Assembly: GCA_012931725.1 (NCBI GenBank) | Contig: CM022945.1 | Span: 14,122,087 to 14,186,086 of the forward strand | Origin: Litsea cubeba | Taxonomy: Eukaryota; Streptophyta; Magnoliopsida; Laurales; Lauraceae | Direction of reading: 5' to 3' | DNA: 64,000 nucleotides | Shown: positions 35,402 to 45,799 of the stretch, piece after piece | How positions within the stretch are numbered: the stretch's first letter is position 1 | Layout of the letters: every line of letters begins with the position of its first letter | The notes under the pieces: model-generated | Databases searched by the model: none | The model's input: the letters and a program-made list of their open reading frames with translations, nothing else | Told to the model about the DNA's origin: nothing | Position numbers and translations under genes: made by a program

Positions 35402-37011
35402 GTTTAATGCAACAGACTTTTTGGAGAGACTGAGAGGTAAAAGGTTAATGCTAGTTGGAGACTCCATGAACCGAAACCAGTTTGAATCAATGCTCTGCCT
35501 TCTACATGAAGCCTTGCCTGATAAAAGCAGAATGTTCGAGATTCATGGATATAAAATAACCAAAGGACGAGGGTACTTCATCTTCAAATTCATGGTAACC
35601 ATGAGTTTTTTTTCTTAATGTTTCTAATACCCAAAACTAGGAACATAACTAAATGAGGAGAGCACAAATGTTACTGCATGGAATCTAATTTGATCCCTCG
35701 GATACTATTCTTCTTATTCCATTAAAAAAAATAAGATTTTACTTCTTGAGTTTTTGATGTTTTGCCAGCCAAAAATAGAAGAAAGAAAACATTGCTCTCT
35801 CTCCCAGAATCATAAACTAACAGTGACTTGCTTTCTAGCAGTATCTTAAATGTTTTCATTCTGGTGCTTTTCAAGTTTTGGGAAAAAAACCCATCACAAC
35901 TAGTGAGGTCCATTGTATCAATTACCTGGACCATTAAACCATAGATGGAAGACACCAGTCGTCTACACTAGGGCATGAGGATGCTTCAGGCCTTGATGCA
36001 TCAAGAGTCAAGACACTGTAATTCCTCTAAACATTGTTAGCAGATATGTTTGCCAAAATGCTCTTCTGAATCTAACCACAACTAATTGAGCAGGATTATA
36101 ACTGCACTGTTGAGTTCCATCAATCGCATTTTCTTGTAAAGGAAGGTACCCGTCTCAACCGAGAGGGGAAAACAAGGCCAACTCTTCTGATAGATCAGAT
36201 AGATAAATCTGCTTCCCGGTGGATGCATGCAGACATACTAGTCTTCAATACCGGCCATTGGTGGACTCATGGGAAGACTGCTAGGGGGTATGAGATCTTC
36301 TCATGTGATAGTTGTTTGTTTCAGTTCTTCCATTTTGGTGGTAGTCTTGAAATAGGATGTGTTTCTCTCTGATGCGATTTTTGAACAAGCCAGGACTGAG
36401 CAAATGATGCCATTGGTCCAGCAGGAAGGATTATTTTCAGGAAGGTGGTGTTATCTATCCACAGTTCGATGCTGTTGAAGCCTTTAAGAGAGCAATGAGA
36501 ACTTGGGGAAGGTGGATAGATGAAACATGAATCATGAGAAGTTGGTCTTCTACCGCGGATACTCTACCGCTCATTTCAGGTGAATTTTTATAGTCCCAAT
36601 AACACAATGATAATGTAACTGCAAGTTATTTTATGTTGAGATTCTTTAAGCAGCTAGTGAAATATTATGCATCTATGGCATTTTCTTTGATCAGTGGTGG
36701 AGATTGGGACTCTGGCGGGACGTGTAATGGAGAGACTGAACCAATCACAAGTGGATCTTTCCTTGATAGTTATCCTAATAAAATGAGGATTGTGGAAGAT
36801 GTTATCAGAGAGATGCAATTCCCCGTAATCCTCTTAAATGTGACAAGGCTGACCAACTTCCGCAAGGATGCGCACCCTTCAATTTATGGCAGTGTCCCAA
36901 AAGAAGGAAAATCAAGGAAAACAGGATTGCAGCCACTGGTGTCTCCCTGGAGTGCCAGATGCTTGGAATGAACTGATATATACAAGCCTGGTTATGGACA
37001 TACACCACTGA
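35402..37011 (+). CDS. TRICHOME BIREFRINGENCE-LIKE (TBL) polysaccharide O-acetyltransferase, first exon missing
   Basis: Four exons: 35402-35594, 36094-36287, 36425-36579 and 36695-37011, stop TGA at 37009. The first carries FNATDFLERLRGKRLMLVGDSM, containing the GDS esterase motif in the form GDSMNRNQ. The second has DYNCTVEFHQSHFLV and FNTGHWWTHGKTARG. The third has DYFQEGGVIYPQFDAVEAF. The fourth has GGDWDSGGTCNGETEP, FRKDAHPS (the DxxH motif) and DCSHWCLPGVPDAWNELIY. GDS and DxxH supply the catalytic Ser and Asp/His. TBL proteins acetylate xylan, mannan or pectin in the Golgi. The exon with the membrane anchor and the TBL domain start (ending WRWKP-type) is not found between the N gap and 35401. 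Two single-base errors break the frame: a missing A near 36530 (GATGAAACATGAAT, where GAAAACATG is expected) and one extra A near 36921. Both are in A-runs and suggest sequencing error rather than a pseudogene. The specific family member is not assigned. Confidence 0.9.
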
Positions 37012-37203
37012 TTTGGAAGAGGGTTTTTTTTTTTTTTTTTCATACAGTCCTGAGCCTCAGCAAGTATATAGTTTGCTGAACCACTTTTTGGCATGTGGAC
37101 GCTAACTGGGGAAGCTCCAGAAGTAGTTAGGATTGGATTTTAAGATAGTAGCCATCTGTTCTTTTGACCATTCCTATGTTAGATGTATATTATTGGCCAC
37201 TGA

Positions 37204-37973
37204 TAGGGTCAGTTCTGAATTTTTCGGGGCAATGGCAAGAGTAAAAATGAGGCATCTATATATATATATATATAAATTTAGTGATGGCCTCATTCATTTT
37301 TCAACCAATATCTAACATGTCAAAATTAACTAAAAATTTAACATTCAAAGCATATAAATTCAAACTTCAATATATAAACATTCAAAATAAAAGGCTATAA
37401 TGTATAATCAAGACAAATACTTGTAAGTTGTAACAATTCAATAGTTCTTTTACAAGATAAATACTTATAATTTGCAAAAGGTTCAGATGATTAAATGGAT
37501 TAAAGGTTCAAATGTTGATTATGGGGCCCACAAAAGCTCAAAAAAATAAATCTAAGGCTATAAGGTTTCATAAATTTTTTATTTTAGTTCCAAATCAAGA
37601 GTAATATTGTTGCATTCAGGGTGGGCCAGGGACTTTTGTAACAAAGCTAAATGCTAACTGGCCATCAAAATTTTAAGTGGGTCCAATTATGATAAATCAA
37701 AATCAGTTAATTTTGCATATAACATTACACATTTTTCAGTGAGCCTAATTATGAAAAATAAAATTGTGTTATACAAGGAATTGTGTAATAGTAAACTGAG
37801 CATCAAATTTTTTTCAGTGGACCTAATTATAAAAAATTAAAATTGAGTATACTTATCTAATAATTTTAATATTAGTTTTATTTTCCAGTTAATCTTGTTA
37901 ATCTCATTTTTGGGCCCCCTGAAAAATGGGCCCGGGGCGAGCGCACTTCCGGCCCCCTTCAGGGCCGGCCCTG
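37204..37973. mobile_element. Non-autonomous hAT-type DNA transposon (770 bp)
   Basis: The left end TAGGGTCAGTTCTGAA and the reverse complement of the right end, CAGGGCCGGCCCTGAA, form imperfect terminal inverted repeats of a form known from plant hAT elements. They are flanked by the 8-bp duplication GCCACTGA (37196-37203) and GCCATTGA (37974-37981), with one mismatch. The interior is AT-rich with GGGCCC-rich ends and has no transposase frame. It lies about 190 bp downstream of the TBL stop codon. Confidence 0.75.
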
Positions 37974-38912
37974 GCCATTGATCTTACTGTTGTAATCTTC
38001 CACTCTAGGCATTTTTGGGCACTCCATAATTGGTGTCCTGAATTGGTGAGAGAACTATAGTTCCTTGAATTTAAAGGTTTCAGTGCACTTGAGCCTTTTC
38101 TTGTTGGGATGGTTCAAAGTTTTGTAGTATGTTTAATTTTTGGGGTTTTGACATATCAGTCCCCCTTAATTTGAGATGACTAAACTTCAGCACCGGAGTC
38201 ATTTGACTCTGGTCAACTTTCTTTTTTGAACTTTTTTGCTTCGGATCCCATGATATCAGGCTTTTATGTAGCATCTTAGAGAGATTTTTTTTTTCAATTG
38301 ATGAAACCTGATCAGAAATGGTGATCAAATGTGTATTTACTTTTCATAAATGTCAGATTTTATATTTTATAAAAAACGAATTTTTTCACCAGTTGCAAAA
38401 AACATATGATTTAGAAATTGATAAATCTCATGATATATATGATATTGTATATGATGTATATGATACATCAAACTACTCTGATGACATTATGTAAATTTGA
38501 GTCTTGAAATTAGAAAAACAAAATCTAGGTGAACCAATATGTCAAAACCGCTTAATTTTTTTTTATTTATATGATGTTGTATTTCCTATGGGTAGCATGT
38601 GAAAACAGTACCTTAACTAGCTAAAGTTCAAATCTTTCACGAATTCCTTCAGACACAGCATTCTCTAATAAGAAACAAGCTAAGCTTGCACTGAACCAAC
38701 GGTTGTGATTAAAGGAGGAACTTGATTGGTGTTGTCCCAAATGGGGCCCACAAAAAGAAAGACACCTTGTTAAGGTGGAGCCTGCACATTTCCTACCAGG
38801 CCTCCCCTTTATTAAGTAATGTACTCAACAATGTTAAGTCCAAGCTTTAGGGTTATAAAATATTTAGGAAAACTAGATTGTGTATTACTATACATAAAAC
38901 TAATTAACAGGC

Positions 38913-39240
38913 GAAGTTTCATTTCCACTGATTTGGAAGAGGTTTTTTTTTTCATAGAGAGTTATCTATTGGAATCAATGTTTCTTTTCGTCATGAGGTT
39001 AGATCGGCTAAACTATTGCAGATGTGTTAGCCAAGCAAGGGGTTGATAGGCTGCTTCCTTGAGTGGGTGTGATTATGTAAGTGGTTGATATGTTGTTTCT
39101 TTGGATGGATGTGGTTTTGTTAGTAGGGTTGGAGGTGGTGCATTTCTCTGCACATCCCCTTCCTCTCTTTTCTTTGCTTTTTTGTACTTTGTTCCTTCTG
39201 TTCTTTAAATGAAATCTTTCGTTACCGCTCAAAAAAAAAA
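38913..39240 (+). mobile_element. 5'-truncated LINE 3' end with target-site duplication
   Basis: A 328-bp insert that ends like the LINE at 829: the RNase H tail ADVLAKQGVDRLLP and stop, a T-rich trailer, then CGTTACCGCTC and an A-run. It is flanked by ACTAATTAACAGGC on both sides (38899-38912 and 39241-39254), a 14-bp target duplication. Its first 30 bp contain CCACTGATTTGGAAGAGG, which also spans the TBL stop codon at 37005-37022. Confidence 0.8.
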
Positions 39241-39254
39241 ACTAATTAACAGGC

Positions 39255-41000
39255 AACTGCCGGCTTAATAGTAAGATTGGTCCACTTCTTCCTTGACATC
39301 TTGGGTTCCAAAACCCATCCTTATGTTTGATATTATTTTTCAACCATATAGAAAGATCTTGATACAAATGAATCTGATTCTGATCATAAATCAATAAATT
39401 GAATTTATTGCGATAATTTCGCAATAAAAGATTTTCAAGAAAGTATAGCAATAATTTTGTGATAAAAAAAAAGATCTGGCATTTAAATTGAATTTATTGC
39501 AGTAATATCATGTTAAGAAGTTTTCAAAAAAGAAATGCCCACAATAGTATCACAATAAGTTCAAAATATCACGGATGTCTACAACATTGATTCATAGTAT
39601 GAATGATTATACACAGCTCACTGCATTACCACTTGTGAAATACAGGTAGGGTTACTCATGGGCTGGGCTGGCCCGAGCCTAGCTGAGTCTGACCTGCATT
39701 GGGCTAGAGTTGGGCAATGGTTTTGTTCCATGCGCTTTACGTGGGCTTTTTCTGGCCCAATTGTCAAACAGCTGGGCATGGACCTATACATACTAAAAGT
39801 CCCATCCTAGCACAACATACCTTACACGAAGGAGTGCATGTATTTTGCAAATGGGCTGGCCTTGACCCGACTTTCAGACCCATGGGCTGAATTTACGCAT
39901 CGATATTAGGCCCAATTACAACCAGTTGATGTAACTACTGGTCCAAGTCGTCTCGATAAAGGAGTTGTTTAAAATGAGTTGACAGCTGGCATAAAGCTGT
40001 GCCACAATCCCAACATTAATTTTGAAAAAAATTTTTTACTGAAACATTAATGTAGTTGACCCTAACATAGTACACATAAGGCTTTGACGATAATGATGAT
40101 ATAGTTCCAATAACAAAATGTTATGAACACCCTAACTACAGGGAACTGATAAAATTAAAAAATGATTTCCCACTCCCATAATAATTTCTTATGTTATCTT
40201 ATATTAGGAGTGATCAACATAAGAGGCACCAATCTCTAATTATTCATATTTCTATAGAAATTTATATTATCTTCAAATAGTACAAAAGGTAAAGATGTTT
40301 AGATGCCTTTATATCAATGTTCATACACTTTCTATCTCCTTGTCTTCTTTTTTTTTTTTTTTTTTGCATGTGATACATCTTTACTCTAGAAAGAGAAATG
40401 TATTTATTAATCCTCATGTAATTTTTCTTCTCTATTTTCATGTCAAACAGTACAATTTAATGAAAATACAGGTAGCCAAAACCCACAGTACTGTCTATTT
40501 ACATTGAAGAATAGTGAGCTGCACAATGCAACCCTGGTCAACTTCCTGACAAATTAATTCCGATAACAATTATCATTCATCTATTCCGTACTTGAAATAA
40601 AGGAAAAGAAAAAGGTAAATAATACAGTACAACAAGTGGGCCCACTTCCAATTATTGGAAAAAAATGAACCCAGTTAAATGATTGCAATTTTTGGCCAAT
40701 TCAACCTTTTGATGAATGGTTGCAATTTTGAATAAAAAAAACATTTTTTTAAACATGGCTTCACAAAAGAGGGCACAAGGTTTTAATGAATCTCCTTTCC
40801 ATGCAGTTAAATTGTATCTAATCATCAAATCCTCCCAAGGCATTAACAAAATTTGCCAAAATGCACCTACAAAGCTTTTCATTTAATTTGACTATCCAAA
40901 AACATTCATCTCCCTAGGAACTTGGTTATAACATTATTCCAACTTGGTTTTCTACATAAAGTTGCTGATAGAATAACCCTGAAAGGGATGGTTGAATCAA
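39255..41000. other. Gene-free spacer with RTE tail
   Basis: Contains a GGGCTGGGCTGGCCCGAGCC-type repeat stretch (39655-39900) and a short RTE 3' tail at 40045-40100 (TAGTTGACCCTAACATAGTA...GGCTTTGACGATAATGATGAT). No host gene is seen. Confidence 0.5.
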
Positions 41001-41101
41001 TAAGAGCTTTTCAACTGCATATAGAGAGAGAGAGATGATTCTTATAATTCTATTAACACCAGGAGTTAGGGAGTAATTTACAATAATTATGTAGCAGCCT
41101 T

Positions 41102-42441
41102 CTAATTAGTCATGGAAGAATCCTCCATGGCACCAAAGATTTCCTTCTTTGCAATCTTCCCATCGTTCATTGCCACCCTCTCGCAGGATGGACACACACT
41201 AATTTTGGTAGCCGCAGCCTTATGGAGCTGAATGCAAAATGGCGAAGTGAGCTTAATCGACTTCAATTCCTGCAATTCCTTCTTCAATCTCCTGTTCTCT
41301 TCGCTCAAACTCTCGCAGCATCTCTTCAAGAACTCGCAGTCGACCTCCATTTGCTTCAACTTAGTCCTGCAGTGCACCATGTTTAGCATCACAACTGAAA
41401 TGAGAAAAGCCCAACAAGATTTTTTCGTGAAATTTATTATAGAACCCAAAAAATTAAAAGCTTTCTTGAGATTACAATTACAAGGGTGTGCTTTTGAGGG
41501 ATAAGAGGATTCTCTGGTAGAGAGGATTTCAGTTTCATTATTTGGTGTGAACGTTTTTCTCACTTAAAGAAAAAAAAATAAACTAATCTTCTTTGATATA
41601 TAGGATTTTGATGTTTTACAAGAGAGATATAAATGCAGAATTTCTTTTTTTTAAATAAAAGTAGAATCTTAGAAATCAAAATTGTCTCATTACACAAACA
41701 AGTCCTATTTTCTCCATACCTGGCTCTTCTATTCTGGAACCAGACTTCTACTTGTCGGGGCTTCAGATTCAACTTCTCAGCCAATTCCTGCTTCTCCATC
41801 TGCATATATGTATCCTTCCTTTAGCATGTTAATTCAACCCAAATTAACCAAATACATGCATAACAATTTATGCATGTGTTTTTGTATATAACCTCAGATA
41901 ATCACAAGCAAATTCATGTATTAATTAATATCCATGGGGCAGGTGAGTATGAGGAGGCAGGTGAGTATGAGGAGATTGGAATTACTATATTTGAAGACCC
42001 ACAAAAAATAACAGTTGTGATCAATCTCAATGGACCATTATTGCCATGTGCCTCTACGTAAATACATATCCCTACGTACATAGATATCCAGAGAGTGAGA
42101 GAGAGAGAGAGAGGGAGGGAAAGATCATATACCGGAGTCAGGGTGTTATGCTCTTTAAAGCTATCTTCAAGCAAGCTTGATTGCTCTTTGGAAAGCCTTA
42201 GTTTCTTCCTTGTATGGTTCCTTTCATGATCATTACCAAACCTGCTACCATAATCTTCTCCTTCATCAGTCACCTTCGAACTCGATCTATCCACTTCTTG
42301 TTCTTCATTCACAGAAGGGAACAAGAGATGAAACTGAACAGAAGGCTTTTGTTGTAGATGGCACTTCTTCTTTGAAACCCCACAACCAATAGGCCCAATC
42401 CCAAGAACAAGACCTGTATTGCATATCTCCTCTTCTTCCAT
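41102..42441 (-). CDS. HD-Zip class II transcription factor (HAT22/HAT9-like)
   Basis: Three exons on the minus strand: 42441-42133, 41799-41720, 41366-41102, giving 654 nt and 217 aa with correct phases. The N-terminus MEEEEICNTGLVLGIG is the class II N-terminal motif and contains an EAR-like repression signature (LxLxI). The homeodomain spans about residues 76-133, with the recognition helix VEVWFQNRRAR (120-130). The leucine zipper has Leu at 143, 150, 157 and 164. The redox-sensing CPSCE motif is at 188-192, which defines class II. Such proteins are nuclear repressors that bind CAAT(C/G)ATTG as dimers and act in shade, auxin and ABA responses. Exon borders within the homeodomain match the family, and no break is seen. 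A minus-strand TATA box lies about 130 bp upstream of the ATG. Confidence 0.96.
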
Positions 42442-42486
42442 ATCCTCCCTCCCTCCCTCCCTCTCTCACTCTCCCTCTCTCCCTCT
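42442..42486 (-). repeat. CT/CCCT-rich tract in the HD-Zip 5' leader
   Basis: A CCCT/CT microsatellite-like run (GA-rich on the coding strand) directly before the HD-Zip start codon, typical of plant 5' UTRs and prone to length change. Confidence 0.75.
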
Positions 42487-42567
42487 CCAAAGAAAAGAAG
42501 AATAAAAAGATGTTTGGAGATGGGTTTTGTTTTGTGGTGTATGGGCTTTTGTGAGGGGTTTTTGGTG

Positions 42568-42575
42568 TTATATAA
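42568..42575 (-). promoter_or_regulatory. TATA box of the HD-Zip II gene
   Basis: The self-complementary TTATATAA lies 127-134 bp upstream of the HD-Zip ATG. The distance allows a leader of roughly 100 nt. Confidence 0.55.
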
Positions 42576-43013
42576 GGAGTGGTAAGATGGGGTAGGGTAG
42601 GGGAGATAAGCGTTGGGATTCGAAGCTTTTAATGAGGGAAGGATTTCATTGATGATAAATGAATGGGGAATTGGTTTTGGGTCCTTTCAATGTGAAGGAG
42701 AACACAGTAAGGTCTTGCGTTGGAATTGGACACTTGAAAGGGAACAAGAGCAGAACGAAAGAAGAAAAGAAAAAACTCCTATTCCTGCTACAACAGAGAC
42801 AGCTCTTATTTTCACATGTAGTTTTTCCTTGCCAGTTTTCAATATGGAAACGGTCATTTACTTGCCTATGTTATTTTTGTCAATGTAAATAGGCTTTTAA
42901 ACAGTGGTTTCTTAGAATTTCATTCTGTTGATTAATGGGTGTTAAAGATGATTGAAGTTTGGTATGACCCAATTGACCTCTTATTTTGACTGACTTGAAT
43001 TTATATATTCTTT

Positions 43014-43044
<31 letters not shown>

Positions 43045-43079
43045 ACTAATGGCAAGATATATATTGATATTGATGTTCA

Positions 43080-45070
43080 ATGGGCCAACTTAGCACTGTG
43101 GACCATCTAGTGGGTGGAACCCCATCACAGATTTCTCTGATTAATATCCTGCCTTTGATGAGGAAGAAAATCATACGTGGGCCATGCAACAGGATAATCT
43201 GGCCGGTGATATGTTCGGGCTATGGCCCATTAATACTTGAATAAATTTGAGCTGGATTGATGAGCAAACCCATTGATTTGATGGCAGAGGCAGCGCTCAC
43301 CTCAGAAGATCAAATCCTCATAAATATACTCGGCTGAGTCAACTCATGACACCTAACTTTGCCCAGATGTCAAAGTCAAAAGTCAAAACAGGGTACCAAC
43401 ACAAGTTTTCTAGGAAAATAATTTAATGGGAAGAACAATCTTTTATTTCATCTATATAGTTGTGAATGAGTCTTAATTTTGACCAAGTCATCATCACTGA
43501 GTCTGGCCAAAACTCACTGAGGACCGAGTTCTTCACCGAATGCTGTCCCATAGCTGATCCGAGTTGACTCTGACCGGATTTCCAAACCATACGAAGCAAA
43601 GTCTGGATCCTCTGAGGCCCGCCTATTGAAAACACAAGTAGCTGAAAATAAACACAACCCTCTCAGTGTATCTTATATCCCCAAATCTTACCCTAATAAA
43701 AATCGATCCCATCTTAAGATTGATCGCTTCAGAAAATACATGATTAATGGATTTTTACGTACATACGATTGTGTTAGCCAGTAGTCACAGTTTTAATTAA
43801 ATGATTAGTCTTATTGTGGGACCAACTTTTATTAAGAGTAAGATTTGATATTCGCGTGATTGAAAACGACATATACCTTGAACGGCTTGGATGCCTTTCG
43901 AGGCCACTCCTTGAACTCGGAATTTCTCTGCCCCGATCGACTCACATGAAGTCAAATCACACGACCCAATGATCCTGACTCAGGTAAAACTCCATGTCTT
44001 GGTGGGTAAGTTTCCATCACCCCCAACATCATAAATCATTAAAATGTTTGTTTAATTTCATTCTTCTTTAAGTGGAAGAAAACGTACATGTAATTAGAGA
44101 GATGAATTGGAGGATTTATTGACTGTTGTCTTAGTCAGTAAGTCCTGTTTGGCAACAACCAAGAAATAGTAAGATTGTTTCTTGTCCAACACGCGTTTGC
44201 ATGATTATCACAATGACATTGTTTTAACCTCAGCCGTTGACAATGTTGATCATGTGGTCCACCTCTCTTTGAATGCAGCCGCGTAGTATCTTAATCTCAG
44301 AGGTCAATACACGTGCTCTCTCCTCTCGTAATCTGTTTACACTTGAAAATTTTCCATTGACTGCTTTCTGGGAAACCTCCTGAAGTGTAGACTTTCTTTG
44401 ATGATCTGTGTGCCTATGGGTGCAGTCAAGTAGTGTACTGAATTTATGTGGCAAAGAATAAGATAGGATTAATTGCAAAAGACCTTGTGGGGCCCACCAG
44501 GAGATGAGTAAAATCAACGTTCAGATTTAACATTTCCTGACGAGTCGTGTTCAAATGGCTACAAATATTCAATGGGGTTTGAAATTTCTATCATTCTACG
44601 CATCCAATCTCATCACGAAGAACCCCTTCACATTCCCATGATTCTGGTGTTGGATTTGTTGCGGCCATGATGGATCCCAATTGGACCCGCAACCAAGCTT
44701 TTCTTAAGACCATGGCCCTGGTAGGCAACTTGACTATAACCTGAATCCTGTTAAGAATTGGACTGAAAGTTAAAGGCACATTCATGTTCCTCACTGGCCT
44801 AGGATTTTATCTTACGAGCGGACTGCATGTACAGTGTGTGTCACGATCCGAACTCGAAATTTAAATCAATTTGAGTTAACCGGAGTCGAAACCATATTTA
44901 CTCCCATGAATTTTAACACATAAAACTCACAAGGGATGACAGAATACACATAATGCGGAATACAAAACCGATATATACATTGATTTCAAAATGATTTACA
45001 ACATGATCCTAATTATCACTTGCATATATAAAACAATGCAAAGATCACAGTATGAACATATACAAAAGTT
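43080..45070. other. Gene-free spacer
   Basis: Short frames only, none with a recognisable domain. A run of 24 T precedes it (about 43021-43044). Confidence 0.45.
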
Positions 45071-45078
45071 TTAATGTG

Positions 45079-45799
45079 TGTTAGGCTGTTAGAGCCAAAA
45101 TCGAGGCAGAGGCAGAGAGCATTCTTACTATTCGCTATAGCGAGCGTGGCGCTGAGTTTAAGTCTGATCCGGACTCTGTTTTATGTGTTTGAGATGGACT
45201 TTATATTTTAAGTGGATTATTATTAGGAGTCTCTTGTACGAATTAGGGGCTACATATTGAGTGTTTCTCACAACCCAAAGATACATAAACCATCTCTCAA
45301 GTTCCGAATTAGTGATCTAATTGAGAGAGATATTCTCTACAAATTTATTGAAGAGTTATACTGCCAAGTACTCTTACTCTAGAGAGTCAGGTTCTTCTGC
45401 ATCTCTTGTAGAAGATCATCTTCTTACGTAGAAGATTTAAGGAGGCAAGCATTTAACGGTGTGAAGTTGTTGAAGCATGAAGCGACATAAAATAACTTCA
45501 TGAGTGATATCAGGGGAAGAAATTTGAGTTTCTTGTAATTGAGAGATTTATAGTGTTTGATTGTTGATCCAGTTCGAATCTATGGTCTTTCACCCGGTTA
45601 AGATTTTCCACAATAAATCTGGTGTCCTTGTAGTGTGTGATTGTGATTTTATTTTCATTGCGTACATTATTATTTTTTGCACACTAATGGGCTGATTTAT
45701 TGAGTTGATCAATCTAGATACCTCGTACCCTAAACCTTCACATTGTAACTCTTTGAGATCCATATGGGTCAACCTTTTATCAATATAGCTCGTATCACA
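45079..45799 (+). mobile_element. Possible Copia-type solo LTR
   Basis: Runs from TGTTAGGCTGTTAG to CGTATCACA and includes GGTTAAGATTTTCCACAATAAATCTGGTGTCC (45596-45627), the kind of sequence found near the 3' end of plant Copia LTRs. No coding interior follows and no 5-bp target duplication is seen, so the borders are tentative. Confidence 0.35.

Noticed and set aside
44230..44517. 95-aa minus-strand frame
   Set aside because: No family resemblance, no splice or promoter support.
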